The notes beneath the pieces are model-generated. The model did no database searches and was not told the origin of the DNA. It was given only the letters and a program-made list of their open reading frames with translations. A program made the translations under genes and the position numbers. DNA of 64,000 bases from JAWBSP01 sp964632175 (lineage in GTDB: Archaea > Hadarchaeota > Hadarchaeia > Hadarchaeales > JAWBSP01). This document shows positions 7,473-15,941 of this stretch, in pieces. The stretch covers positions 31,921 through 95,920 of the forward strand of contig CAZWBJ010000002.1 of the NCBI GenBank assembly GCA_964632175.1, read 5' to 3'. Each line of letters starts with the position of its first letter. Positions within the stretch are counted from its first letter, which is position 1.

Positions 7473-8180
7473 ATGTTCGTCCCACCGAGTGCGGGATACG
7501 ATAGGGCCATAACCGTCTTCAGCCCTGACGGCAAGCTTTTCCAGGTTCAGTATGCCCAGGAGGCAGTAAAACGGGGGCTGACGGCCCTGGGGATCAAGGT
7601 GAAGGAGGGGGTGGTCCTTGCCGGGGAGAAGAAGAGGGGCAAGCTACTCGAGGAGGTCTCCATCGAGAAAATCTTCGAAATCGATGAGCACATCGGGGTA
7701 GCCGCCTCTGGGCTCATCGCGGATGCTAGGGTCCTGGTGGAGACGGCGAGGCTGGAAGCCCAGTTGAACCGCCTGAGGTATCAGGAGCCCATCTCCGTCG
7801 CCTCCCTCGCCAAGTACATCGGCGACATCAAGCAACTTTACACCCAGCACGGGGGAGTGAGGCCCTTTGGTGTTAGACTCTTAATCGGGGGCGTGGATAC
7901 CTCCCCCCAGCTCTACGAAACGGATCCCAGTGGCGCGGTAGCCAGCTATAGAGCTCACGCCGTGGGGGCCGGGGCGGAAACGGTTATTGAGATGTTGGAG
8001 AGAACCTACCAGGAGGAGATGAGCCTGAACGATGCCGTGGTTCTTGCCCTGAAGGCCCTCAAACTGGTCGGGGGCGAGATAACCCCGGAGGTGGTGGAGG
8101 TGGCAGTTATCCCCCTCTCTCGAAAGTTTAGGATGCTCACCAAGGAGGAAATCTCCAAGTATCTCGAGCAGGTGAAGTAG
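7473..8180 (+). CDS. psmA: Proteasome subunit alpha
   Basis: 235 residues. The N-terminal AGYDRAITVFSPDGKLFQVQ followed by YAQEAVKRG is the alpha-subunit signature; no catalytic Thr is expected. It forms the outer rings of the 20S core particle and gates substrate entry. SFR-type and glycine-rich turns further on (RPFGVRLLIGGVD, AVGAGAETVIEMLE) agree. The gene lies 20 bases after Pop5 and 8 bases before the SBDS gene. Confidence 0.97.
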   Translation: MFVPPSAGYDRAITVFSPDGKLFQVQYAQEAVKRGLTALGIKVKEGVVLAGEKKRGKLLEEVSIEKIFEIDEHIGVAASGLIADARVLVETARLEAQLNRLRYQEPISVASLAKYIGDIKQLYTQHGGVRPFGVRLLIGGVDTSPQLYETDPSGAVASYRAHAVGAGAETVIEMLERTYQEEMSLNDAVVLALKALKLVGGEITPEVVEVAVIPLSRKFRMLTKEEISKYLEQVK

Positions 8181-8188
8181 GTGAAAAG

Positions 8189-8881
8189 ATGGTAAGGCTG
8201 GAAGAGGCAGTCATAGCGAGAGTCGAGGTTCAGGGGATGAACTTCGAGCTTCTAGTAGATCCTGAGCTAGCCCTAGCCCTAAAGCAGGGGAAGCAGGTGA
8301 ACCTGCACGAGATGCTGGCCGTTGAGAAGATTTTCAAAGACGCGAAAAAGGGGGAGGAAGCCCCCCAGAAGGCGGTGGAGGCGGCTTTTCACACCACGGA
8401 CATTCTCAAGGTGGCGGAGGAAATCGTGAAAAGGGGGCAGGTTCAGTTCACCACCGAGATGAGGAGAAAAATGCGGGAGGAAAAGTTGAGGCAGATAGTT
8501 TCCCTCATCTCCAAGAGGGCGGTGAACCCACAAACGGGAACCCCCCACCCGCCCTCAAGGATCGAGGCCGCCCTGGAGCAGGCTAAGGTGAAAATCGACG
8601 AATTCAAGAGCGCGGAGGAACAACTGCCCACCATCCTCAGGGCACTCTCAGCCGTCCTTCCCCTCGCTGTAGAGATGAAGAAGATAGAAGTCAGAATCCC
8701 CCCCTCCTATGCGGCCAAGAGCTACGGAACACTCAAGGGCTACAAACCTGTTCGCGAGGAGTGGCTGCCCGATGGTACCTTAAAGGTGGTGGTGGAAATC
8801 CCGGCCGGTCTCCAAGCGGAGTTTTTCGACAGGCTCAATCAGCTCACCAGAGGGGAAGCTCAGGTGAAGGCGTGCGAGTGA
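8189..8881 (+). CDS. Ribosome maturation protein SBDS (Sdo1)
   Basis: 230 residues. IARVEVQGMNFELLVDPELA and the FTTEMRRKMREEKLRQIVSL segment, followed by AVNPQTGTPHPPSRIEAAL, are diagnostic of the SBDS family (three domains: FYSH, helical, ferredoxin-like). In archaea it is thought to act in 50S maturation, by analogy with removal of eIF6. It sits in its conserved place between psmA and rrp4; its stop overlaps the rrp4 start. Confidence 0.95.
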   Translation: MVRLEEAVIARVEVQGMNFELLVDPELALALKQGKQVNLHEMLAVEKIFKDAKKGEEAPQKAVEAAFHTTDILKVAEEIVKRGQVQFTTEMRRKMREEKLRQIVSLISKRAVNPQTGTPHPPSRIEAALEQAKVKIDEFKSAEEQLPTILRALSAVLPLAVEMKKIEVRIPPSYAAKSYGTLKGYKPVREEWLPDGTLKVVVEIPAGLQAEFFDRLNQLTRGEAQVKACE

Positions 8882-9585
8882 TCCACGTCCGAAACCGGGA
8901 CCTCGTGATTCCTGGGCAACTTCTGGCGGAGGGGAATCTGAGAGTGGGGAGGGGGGCGTACAGAGAGGGGGATAGAATTTTCTCCTCCGTGGTGGGGCTC
9001 GCAGAGGTGGAGGAGAGAGGGGTGAGCGTGATAGCGCTGGAGGGCTGCTACGAACCCAAGATGGGGGATGATGTGGTCGGCGTAGTCTCCGACTCGCACC
9101 TCTACGGGTGGACGGTGGACATTAATTCTCCTTACATGGGGGACCTCTTCGCCCAAGAGCTACTGGGGAAGGTGGATGTTTTCAAGGTGGAACTTGGCGC
9201 CTATCTGAGAGTGGGGGACCTGATCTTCGCCAAAATAGGGGAGGTAAGTACCCTCAGAAAGGTGAAACTACTGGCACGGGGACCAGGTTACGGGAAGCTG
9301 AAAGGGGGAAGGCTGGTGGAGATCACCCCCGTGAAAACGCCCAGGGTCATTGGGAAACGCGGATCAATGCTTAGCATGATTCAGACCGTCACGGGCTGCA
9401 CCCTAAAGGTGGGGCAGAACGGCAGGGTGGTGATCATGAGCGAGGAGGAGGAGAAAGTTTCGGCAATAACCGAGGCCCTGAGGATGATAGAGAGGGAGGC
9501 GCACACCTCTGGGCTCACGGACAGGGTTAAAGCCTTCTTAGAGGAGAGGCTAAAGGAAAATGGAGGAAAAGAAGCTTCTAATTGA
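8878..9585 (+). CDS. rrp4: Exosome complex RNA-binding protein Rrp4
   Basis: 235 residues from a GTG at 8878 that overlaps the SBDS stop (GTGA). A second GTG at 8872 is possible; a much longer upstream frame is read-through of SBDS. Domains in order: N-terminal domain (VRNRDLVIPGQLLAEG), S1 (about 60-140) and KH (ITPVKTPRVIGKRGSMLSMI, with the GxxG loop). It caps the RNase PH ring formed by Rrp41/Rrp42 and feeds RNA into it. Its end overlaps rrp41 by 26 bases. Confidence 0.95.
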   Translation: MIHVRNRDLVIPGQLLAEGNLRVGRGAYREGDRIFSSVVGLAEVEERGVSVIALEGCYEPKMGDDVVGVVSDSHLYGWTVDINSPYMGDLFAQELLGKVDVFKVELGAYLRVGDLIFAKIGEVSTLRKVKLLARGPGYGKLKGGRLVEITPVKTPRVIGKRGSMLSMIQTVTGCTLKVGQNGRVVIMSEEEEKVSAITEALRMIEREAHTSGLTDRVKAFLEERLKENGGKEASN

Positions 9586-10288
9586 CGGCAGGAGGCTGGA
9601 CGGCAGGGCTCCCAACGAACTCAGACCCGTCAAGCTGAAGGTGGGGGTGCTGAAGCGGGCGGATGGCTCAGCGTACATAGAGATGGGGGACAACAAAATC
9701 CTAGTGGCGGTTTACGGTCCCCAAGAACTTCACCCCCGGCATCAGCAACAACCGGAGACAGCTGTTTTGAGGTGCAGATACAACATGGCTCCCTTCTCCG
9801 TGGTGGACAGAAAAAGACCGGGACTGGACAGAAGATCGGTGGAGATTTCGAAAGTGGTGAGAGAGGCACTCGAACCCGTGCTTTTCCTAAACCTCTATCC
9901 CCGCTCGGTGATCGACCTCTACATCGAGGTTCTACAGGCAGACGCCGGGACTCGAGTAGCCGGGGTGACAGCTTGCTCACTTGCGCTCGCTGACGCGGGG
10001 ATACCTATTCGCGACCTAGTGGCAGGGGTTTCCGTGGGGAAGGTGGACGGGACCCTGATTCTGGATCTGAACGCGGAGGAAGACCAGTACGGTGAGGCCG
10101 ACATGCCGGTCACCATGACAGGAAGGGACAAGCGCATCACCCTACTCCAGATGGATGGACATCTGACGCGGGAAGAATTCAGGAGGGCCCTGCAGCTCGC
10201 CGCGGAGGGGTGCGAACGGCTCTACGAACTTCAAAAACAGGCCCTGCGAGAAAAGTACGCCTCCGCCCCCAAGGAGGTCACGGGATGA
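9560..10288 (+). CDS. rrp41: Exosome 3'-5' exoribonuclease Rrp41
   Basis: 242 residues. LIDGRRLDGRAPNELRPVKL and MGDNKILVAVYGPQELHPRH begin the RNase PH fold. RRSVEISKVVREALEPVLFL and LNAEEDQYGEADMPVTMT carry the catalytic aspartates. Rrp41 is the catalytic subunit of the archaeal exosome, degrading RNA with phosphate. It overlaps rrp42 by four bases (ATGA). Confidence 0.96.
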   Translation: MEEKKLLIDGRRLDGRAPNELRPVKLKVGVLKRADGSAYIEMGDNKILVAVYGPQELHPRHQQQPETAVLRCRYNMAPFSVVDRKRPGLDRRSVEISKVVREALEPVLFLNLYPRSVIDLYIEVLQADAGTRVAGVTACSLALADAGIPIRDLVAGVSVGKVDGTLILDLNAEEDQYGEADMPVTMTGRDKRITLLQMDGHLTREEFRRALQLAAEGCERLYELQKQALREKYASAPKEVTG

Positions 10289-11052
10289 TAGAGAAACAGA
10301 GAATCCTGTCCCTCCTTAAGAGGGAACCTCTCCTGAAATTGTTAGAGCAAGGGAGGAGAGTGGATGGGAGAGCTCCGGATCAGTACCGCCCCCTCTCCAT
10401 TGAGAAGCGAGTGATAAAGTCCGCAGAGGGCTCGGCGCTGGTGAGACTGGGAGACACCACCGTTCTCGCGGGGGCAAAACCAAAGAAGATGCCCCCCTTC
10501 CCTGACTCGCCAGAAGAGGGTGCGCTGATAGTAGGAGCAGAACTCCGCCCCCTAGCCTCCCCTACTTTTGAACCAGGACCTCCCGACGAGAACTCCATCG
10601 AGCTCGCAAGGGTAGTGGATAGAGGGCTAAGGGAGTCGAAGTGCATAGACTTCCGCGAGCTTTGCATCGAGGCGGGGAAGGAGGTCTGGGTGATTTATGT
10701 GGATGTGCACGTTCTGGACCATGGGGGGAACCTCATAGACGCCTCCATGCTCGCCTCCATTGCCGCACTGCTGGACATGAGGGGTCCGGAAGATCCTGCT
10801 TGGAAAAAAGAATTCTCGCTCAAATTCAAACCCGTCTCAGTGACCATAGCAAAACTCGGAAACAGCCTCTTAGTAGATCCTTGCCTTGAGGAGGAGGAAG
10901 TTATGGATGCGAGACTCACCTTCTGCGTGCGTGAGGACGGGGTGATTTCGGCTATACAGAAGGGGGGGAGCGGTTACTTTGAAAGCGGGGAGATCCTCCG
11001 GGCTGAGGAACTGGCCTTCGCCTGCGCCGAGAAGCTGAGGAGGATGCTCTGA
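10285..11052 (+). CDS. rrp42: Exosome complex protein Rrp42
   Basis: 255 residues from the ATG at 10285, which overlaps the rrp41 stop; the open frame further upstream is read-through. QGRRVDGRAPDQYRPLSIEK and RGLRESKCIDFRELCIEAGK mark an RNase PH fold; DASMLASIAALLDMRGPEDP follows. Rrp42 is the structural, inactive partner that alternates with Rrp41 in the hexameric ring. The gene is followed directly by L37Ae. Confidence 0.95.
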   Translation: MIEKQRILSLLKREPLLKLLEQGRRVDGRAPDQYRPLSIEKRVIKSAEGSALVRLGDTTVLAGAKPKKMPPFPDSPEEGALIVGAELRPLASPTFEPGPPDENSIELARVVDRGLRESKCIDFRELCIEAGKEVWVIYVDVHVLDHGGNLIDASMLASIAALLDMRGPEDPAWKKEFSLKFKPVSVTIAKLGNSLLVDPCLEEEEVMDARLTFCVREDGVISAIQKGGSGYFESGEILRAEELAFACAEKLRRML

Positions 11053-11270
11053 TGGGGAGAAAGAAAAAAGTTGGAGCTGCTGGGAGGTTCGGCCCGAGAT
11101 ACGGGCTGCGGGTGAGGAGAGAGTTCCTGAAGGTTGAGGAGAAAAGGAAGGGCTGGCATAGATGCCCGGCATGCGAACAGAAGCGACTAAGGAGAGAAGC
11201 GGTCGGAATTTGGAGATGTCGATACTGCGGTGCAAAATTTGCCGGCCCGGCCTATGAACCACCCGCCTGA
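11052..11270 (+). CDS. rpl37ae: 50S ribosomal protein L37Ae
   Basis: 72 residues, KKVGAAGRFGPRYGLRVRRE, with a zinc ribbon made of CPAC and CRYCG (residues about 39-62). Its stop shares one base with the next start. Position after rrp42 is conserved in Euryarchaeota. Confidence 0.95.
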   Translation: MGRKKKVGAAGRFGPRYGLRVRREFLKVEEKRKGWHRCPACEQKRLRREAVGIWRCRYCGAKFAGPAYEPPA

Positions 11271-11566
11271 TGTTCGAGTGGAGCAAGTACGGCTGCAAGG
11301 TCTGTAAGCGCACTTTTGTGCTGATGAAGTTGTCAGAGGAGGAGGAAAAGGGAAAGTTTTTAAAATGCCGCTTCTGTGAGACCAAAAACAACCTGACGAG
11401 GGAGAACCTCTCCAGCGGGAGGGTGACCTGCGGGGGCTGTGGCTCCATTCTCCTCTTCACCCCCGAGTCTAGGGAGGAGCTCCTGTCTCCTAGGTGCGTT
11501 TACTGCGGACAGAGGATCATCTACAAGCTCCGGCCGAAGAGGAAGAAAACCGTAAAAGCTGTGTGA
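11270..11566 (+). CDS. rpoP: DNA-directed RNA polymerase subunit P with an N-terminal zinc-ribbon extension
   Basis: 98 residues, twice the usual RpoP length. The C-terminal half (about 50-98), VTCGGCGS, then SPRCVYCGQRIIYKLRPK, is an ordinary RpoP/Rpc10 zinc ribbon. The N-terminal half has a second set of paired cysteines (YGCKVCKRTF and LKCRFCETKNN), like another zinc ribbon. The ATG overlaps the L37Ae stop, and no good internal start separates the halves, so they appear to be translated as one protein. RpoP is a small subunit of archaeal RNA polymerase. The role of the added ribbon is unknown. Confidence 0.82.
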   Translation: MFEWSKYGCKVCKRTFVLMKLSEEEEKGKFLKCRFCETKNNLTRENLSSGRVTCGGCGSILLFTPESREELLSPRCVYCGQRIIYKLRPKRKKTVKAV

Positions 11567-11623
11567 GGCTTGGCCGGAAGGTATCTGTGGCGGAGTGCTT
11601 AAGAGAGGCGTTCTGGTAATTAG

Positions 11624-11878
11624 ATGGGAAGAACTAGTCCTGGAAGGAGAAACTTTCCATGGGGCGAGATTGAGATTTGGCTACCACCCAAGCTAGCGGA
11701 GGCCGTGTACCAGTCACTGAAACCGGAGGCGGTGCTCCCGGCCGCAAGGGTGAAGCTGAGAAGGGGAAGAACCCTCCGGATGAGGGTGGAAGGAAAAGAC
11801 TTGGGTGCGCTTAGAGCCGCCTTCAACTCCCTTTTGCGTTGGACAAGTGTGGCCATGGGGGTGGTAGGAAGTGAATGA
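11624..11878 (+). CDS. pcc1: KEOPS complex subunit Pcc1
   Basis: 84 residues. EIEIWLPPKLAEAVYQSLKP and TLRMRVEGKDLGALRAAFNS form the small alpha/beta Pcc1 fold; SLLRWTSVAMGVV is the dimer-forming C-terminal helix. Pcc1 is the dimerisation subunit of KEOPS, which makes t6A37 in tRNA with Kae1. Its 3' end overlaps the prefoldin gene. The Brix-domain gene often found before pcc1 is absent. Confidence 0.88.
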   Translation: MGRTSPGRRNFPWGEIEIWLPPKLAEAVYQSLKPEAVLPAARVKLRRGRTLRMRVEGKDLGALRAAFNSLLRWTSVAMGVVGSE

Positions 11879-12221
11879 ACTTTCCCCGCAAGCCCGCCAC
11901 CAGCTAGAGCAATTCCAGCAGGCGCAACAACAGGCGCAGGCGCTGGCGGCGCAAAGAGCCCAACTTCAGAGTCTCATCACGGAGATCGAGGAAGCACTTG
12001 AAGAACTCTCAAAAGTGGGTGAGGAAACCCCTGTCTACAAGGCGGTGGGGCGCCTCCTCATCAAGCACGCCAAAGGGGAGATGGAAAAGGAACTCCGGGA
12101 GGAGAAGGAAACACTGGAGCTGAGGGTGAAGGTGCTCTCCAGACAGGAGGAGAGGGTGGTGGAGAGGATGCAGGAGATAAGGCAGAAGTTACAGGAAATG
12201 CTCAAAGCTTCCGCGAAATGA
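11871..12221 (+). CDS. pfdB: Prefoldin subunit beta
   Basis: 116 residues from a GTG. Two long coiled-coil helices (ARHQLEQFQQAQQQAQALAA, and KEKETLELRV-like heptads) flank the short hairpin VYKAVGRLLIKHAKGEMEKE, the beta-subunit signature. It forms the hexameric jellyfish chaperone with alpha subunits. It ends the conserved superoperon; a DHH gene follows after nine bases. Confidence 0.93.
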   Translation: MNELSPQARHQLEQFQQAQQQAQALAAQRAQLQSLITEIEEALEELSKVGEETPVYKAVGRLLIKHAKGEMEKELREEKETLELRVKVLSRQEERVVERMQEIRQKLQEMLKASAK

Positions 12222-12230
12222 GCTCACCCC

Positions 12231-13205
12231 ATGAAGGAGATTGCCCGCCTGCTGAAGGAGGCTACCAGTAAGGGGGAGAGAATCCTCGTGTTGTGCCATG
12301 AAAACGCTGACGTTGATGCCGTCGCTTCGACCACCGTCACCTGCGAGGCTCTGAACTCTCTGGGAGGGAGGGCTTGGGCTGGATGCGAGAGCCTCAGCAA
12401 ACTGGCGGAGCATGTGCTCTCCTTGACAGGGAGACAAATCCAAACCGAACCCTCCTTCGATGCCGATCATTTCCTGCTTCTGGACACCTCCAGCCTAGAG
12501 CACTTGGGCAGCAGATTCGGCGAAAAGCTGAGAAACACCAGGATCCTCATGGTGGATCATCACAAGCCCGTGGAGGAGGCGAGGCAACAGGCCCTGAGCG
12601 CCTACATTGATGAGACCTCCACCTCCGAGGCCGAACTCGTCCTGAAGCTGCTGAAGGAGCTGGGGGTCAGGCCCTCTCCCGATCAGAGCACCCTCCTGCT
12701 GGCTGGAATTCTGACAGACACTGCGGAGCTCAGGCTGGCAAAACCAGAAACGTTTGGTGCCATCCTAGAACTCCTTCAGCTGGGAGCTGACTACCAGCGG
12801 GCACAGGAGCTGATAAGGATACCGGAGGAAATCTCTAGAAAAATAGCCATGATAAAGGCCGCGAAGCGTGCCGAGATGGAGGAAATAAAGGGTTTCCTAG
12901 TTCTGTTCTCCGAAGTGGGATCTTTTGAGGCCGACGCCGCCGTGGCCCTACTTAAGCTAGGGGGCGATCTGGCCTTCGTTGGTTCACAAAGTGAGGGAAG
13001 GGTGAGGGTTTCGGCCAGAGCTAGACCAGAGGTTTGCGAACGCACGCGGTTACACCTCGGCCAGCTCATGATAGATTCTGCCAAAACCTTTAACGGCACG
13101 GGCGGGGGGCACGCAGGAGCAGCCAGTTTCACGGGCAAGGCCTCTCTGGCGGAAGTGAAGAACTGGCTGGTGAACAAACTCTACGAGCACCTTCTCCCCA
13201 AATAG
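12231..13205 (+). CDS. DHH-family phosphoesterase (RecJ/NrnA-like)
   Basis: 324 residues. Motifs in order: LCHENADVDAVAST (DHH motif I, with Asn replacing the usual first Asp position), FLLLDTSS (motif II), MVDHHKPVE (motif III, the DHH itself), GILTDTAELR (motif IV), and a C-terminal DHHA1 domain ending GTGGGHAGAASF. Family members hydrolyse short RNA oligonucleotides, pAp or cyclic dinucleotides; the substrate is not evident. It follows prefoldin closely, and a second, larger DHH gene comes next. Confidence 0.88.
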   Translation: MKEIARLLKEATSKGERILVLCHENADVDAVASTTVTCEALNSLGGRAWAGCESLSKLAEHVLSLTGRQIQTEPSFDADHFLLLDTSSLEHLGSRFGEKLRNTRILMVDHHKPVEEARQQALSAYIDETSTSEAELVLKLLKELGVRPSPDQSTLLLAGILTDTAELRLAKPETFGAILELLQLGADYQRAQELIRIPEEISRKIAMIKAAKRAEMEEIKGFLVLFSEVGSFEADAAVALLKLGGDLAFVGSQSEGRVRVSARARPEVCERTRLHLGQLMIDSAKTFNGTGGGHAGAASFTGKASLAEVKNWLVNKLYEHLLPK

Positions 13206-13296
13206 AACCGCTCGTGACATTCGATTGGTCTAACTGCGCTCGAAAGACGTTCTGACCTGCCGCTGTAAAGGTTTCTAATCCCTCACTTCAGTAAAG

Positions 13297-14700
13297 ATGT
13301 ACCTGATCCTAGGGTGCAATGAACTCGGCTATGAGGTGGCTGAGAGACTGAGAAAGGAGGGAGCGGAGCTTCTGCTCATCGACCCCTCCCAAGAAAAACT
13401 CTCGGAACTTAGAAACCTGAACGTGAGGGTGGGAGACTTCTACGACCCGGAGTTCCTCAAACAGGTGGCGGAAATGAAGAGAGCCACTACCATCTTCATC
13501 TCCACGCCGGAGTTCGACAGAACCCTTGAGACCTTGAAGGCGATCAATCAGGCTAAGAAGGAGCTAAAAATAGATCCCGTGATTCTGGTGCTAACCCCCG
13601 ATGCCTTTGTGGAAAAAGAGTTGAAGAGATTGGGGGCCACGGAGGCAGTCCCCATCCCACAGGTTTTGGGCGAGACCATCTTCAAGGAGTTTGAGAGAGC
13701 CAGAGAGAGGGCGGCTGAGGCGCGCCTGAGGAGTCTAGTGCAGGAGACCCGAGGCAGGATGCTCATCCTCACTCACACCAACCCTGATCCCGACGCTATA
13801 GCCAGTGCGGTTGCCCTGAAGACTTATGTCAAAGCCTTTGGAGTGGATGCAGACATTGCCTATGACGGAGAGATGGGATACCCCCAGAACAGGGCAATGT
13901 GCAACCTCCTTCAGGTGGAGTTGCGCGGGGTGGAGAAAGTAAACTTCAAGGATTACCTTAACTTCGCTCTCGTTGATGTGGCAACCAGGGGCTACTGTGC
14001 TCTGCCCAAGGAGATCACCCCCACCATCGTCATAGACCATCACTCCGTCCCACCCAGCGAGGTCTCTGGGAGGATGGTGGAGCTCGCTCCCGTGGGTGCC
14101 TGCTCAACCATCTTGGCCAACTATCTGGAGTATGCGGGGATACCCGCTCAGGGGCCTCTAGCCTCCGCTCTCGTGCTGGGGATCTTAACCGACACCTCCA
14201 ACCTCTCCAGTGCCACTCCCCCCGATGTGGAGGCCTACTGGAAGCTGAGGAAATCCTCGGACCCCCAAGTTCTAAGGGCGATCCAGCAGCCACCCTATTC
14301 ACGGGGGATGCTCTCCGCCCTTCCCACCGCCCTGAGAAAAGAAAAAATAATTGGCTCCTGCCTCATCACCAGCGCCGGGGAAATCGAAGAGGAGGATACC
14401 GTCTCTCAATTGGCTGACTTCCTCCTTGCAAGAGAGGGGGTGACGACGGTCCTTGTCTATGGGGTGATGGGTGAAAAAGTCAGAATCTCCGCTAGGACAA
14501 CCGACTCCACCATTCATTTGGGTAAAGCCTTCTCCGAGGCCTTCGGCAGATTTGGGGGAGGTCACCAAAGCATGGCGGGAGCAAAGATACCCTTCCCCCA
14601 GAAACCAACTCAGACCCAGATAAACTCCTTGGTCAGAAAATTCCTGCAAGCGGTGGGGCTGAAACCAAAACGTGGGAGAGTTTCTAAAAAGGGCCCTTAA
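13297..14700 (+). CDS. RCK_N/TrkA-N domain fused to DHH-DHHA1 phosphoesterase
   Basis: 467 residues. Residues 1-140 form a Rossmann RCK/TrkA-N domain (MYLILGCNELGYEVAERLRK). The rest is DHH-DHHA1: TLTHTNPDPDAIASAVALK-like motif I, FALVDVATRG, TIVIDHHSVP, LVLGILTDTSNLS and FGRFGGGHQSMAGA. The RCK part suggests binding of a nucleotide or nicotinamide ligand that controls the esterase. Proteins with this architecture are known in archaea, but the substrate (nano-RNA or cyclic dinucleotide) is unproven. Its end overlaps the Trm5/Taw2 gene by 29 bases. Confidence 0.88.
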   Translation: MYLILGCNELGYEVAERLRKEGAELLLIDPSQEKLSELRNLNVRVGDFYDPEFLKQVAEMKRATTIFISTPEFDRTLETLKAINQAKKELKIDPVILVLTPDAFVEKELKRLGATEAVPIPQVLGETIFKEFERARERAAEARLRSLVQETRGRMLILTHTNPDPDAIASAVALKTYVKAFGVDADIAYDGEMGYPQNRAMCNLLQVELRGVEKVNFKDYLNFALVDVATRGYCALPKEITPTIVIDHHSVPPSEVSGRMVELAPVGACSTILANYLEYAGIPAQGPLASALVLGILTDTSNLSSATPPDVEAYWKLRKSSDPQVLRAIQQPPYSRGMLSALPTALRKEKIIGSCLITSAGEIEEEDTVSQLADFLLAREGVTTVLVYGVMGEKVRISARTTDSTIHLGKAFSEAFGRFGGGHQSMAGAKIPFPQKPTQTQINSLVRKFLQAVGLKPKRGRVSKKGP

Positions 14701-15490
14701 GGGAATCCTGCCTGCGGAGGTTCTGGGAAAACTGGGCGGATACGAAGTAGTAGGGCACGTTGCCATTTTGAGGCTTCCAGAAGAACTCTCGCGCTGGAAG
14801 GAGCCCATCGCGGCTGCCCTCCTGAAAAGAGGTGGAATAAAGACGGTGGTCCTCTGGAAGGGAACGGAAGGAAGAATGAGACTTCCACAGGTGGAGGTGA
14901 TAGCGGGGGAGAGCACCGAGACCGTACACAGAGAAAACGGGTGCCTCTTCAAGTTGGACGTTTCTAAGGTTCTTTTCTGCCCGGGAAACTTGTATGAGAG
15001 AATGCGTCTGCCAAAGCTCGTGAAGGATGGAGAGGTAGTGGTGGACATGTTCGCCGGTGTGGGACAGTTCACCATCCCGGTAGCCAAGCACGCGAACCCC
15101 TCCCTAGTTTACTCCATCGAGCTGAATCCGGTGGCCTACTCCTACCTTTGCGAAAATGTGAGGATCAACAGGGTGGGGCACCGGGTCAGACCTCTGCTGG
15201 GGGATTGTGAAAGGGTGGCACCGAGAGGGGTGGCAGACAGGATAATTCTAGGCCTCCTCCACCTCTCTCCCCTCTATCTTCCCCTCGCGATAGAGGTGCT
15301 GAAGCCCGAGGGGGGTGTAATTCACTACCACGAGAGCGTGCCTTGCGCGGTTAGGTTTGAGAGACCCGTAAAAAGAATCCTGGAGGCGGCAGGGGGGAGA
15401 AAAGTGGAGATCTTGGGAAAGAGGGTGGTCAAGAGCTACTCGCCGGGGGTGGATCATGTCGTCATCGATGCGAGCATCGGTTCCAACTGA
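14672..15490 (+). CDS. taw2: tRNA wybutosine/m1G37-modifying enzyme, Taw2/Trm5 family
   Basis: 272 residues from a GTG. An N-terminal RNA-binding region is followed by the Rossmann MTase fold: VFCPGN-type motif (KVLFCPGNLYERMRLPKLVK), VVDMFAGVGQFTIPVAKHA (motif I), YSIELNPVAYSYLCENVRIN. Motif IV region reads DRIILGLLHLSPLYL, then PEGGVIHYHESVP. The HYHE segment is more like Taw2/TYW2, which transfers the aminocarboxypropyl group of SAM to 4-demethylwyosine in tRNA-Phe, than Trm5. Trm5 (m1G37) remains possible. Confidence 0.75.
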   Translation: MGEFLKRALKGILPAEVLGKLGGYEVVGHVAILRLPEELSRWKEPIAAALLKRGGIKTVVLWKGTEGRMRLPQVEVIAGESTETVHRENGCLFKLDVSKVLFCPGNLYERMRLPKLVKDGEVVVDMFAGVGQFTIPVAKHANPSLVYSIELNPVAYSYLCENVRINRVGHRVRPLLGDCERVAPRGVADRIILGLLHLSPLYLPLAIEVLKPEGGVIHYHESVPCAVRFERPVKRILEAAGGRKVEILGKRVVKSYSPGVDHVVIDASIGSN

Positions 15491-15941
15491 AAAGGAACTC
15501 CAGAGGTTGAGAGCAGTGGCGGACTACCAGTTCGACCGCGGTGTGGGTGAGGCACTCTTCCGGGGGGAGCTGAGGGTGATAAGGGGAAAAGGCGGAAAAA
15601 TCAGGCAGGTTTGGGCAGAGGGAAAGCCGCTCTGCTCCATCAGGGCCTCGGACGGCTTCATAGTCCTGAACAGGGAGGGGGCGGCTAGAGTGCACTCGGT
15701 GCTCAAGTTCCCTAGGCTCAGGGTGGTGATAAAGGAGGAAGCCGTGCCCTTCGTGGAGAAGGGTAGGGATGTCTTCGCCAAGCACGTGGTGGAAGCCGAC
15801 CCAGAAATCAGACCCGCCGAAGAAGTGCTGGTGGTAGATCAGGGAAACCGACTCCTCGCCTCGGGGAGGGCGGTGCTCACGGGAGAGGAAATGAAGGCCT
15901 TCAAAGTGGGCGTCGCTGTTAAGGTGAGGAGGTCGCTCTAG
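15456..15941 (+). CDS. PUA-domain RNA-binding protein (archaeosine-transglycosylase-like C-terminal module)
   Basis: 161 residues; an ATG at 15468 is an equally good start. The first half, LRAVADYQFDRGVGEALFRG, and IRASDGFIVLNREGAARVHS match the C2 domain attached to archaeal tRNA-guanine transglycosylases. Residues about 85-160 are a PUA domain (FVEKGRDVFAKHVVEADPEI, then EVLVVDQGNRLLASGRAVL). It likely binds tRNA. Being next to the Taw2/Trm5 gene supports a tRNA modification role. No catalytic domain is present. Confidence 0.8.
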   Translation: MSSSMRASVPTEKELQRLRAVADYQFDRGVGEALFRGELRVIRGKGGKIRQVWAEGKPLCSIRASDGFIVLNREGAARVHSVLKFPRLRVVIKEEAVPFVEKGRDVFAKHVVEADPEIRPAEEVLVVDQGNRLLASGRAVLTGEEMKAFKVGVAVKVRRSL

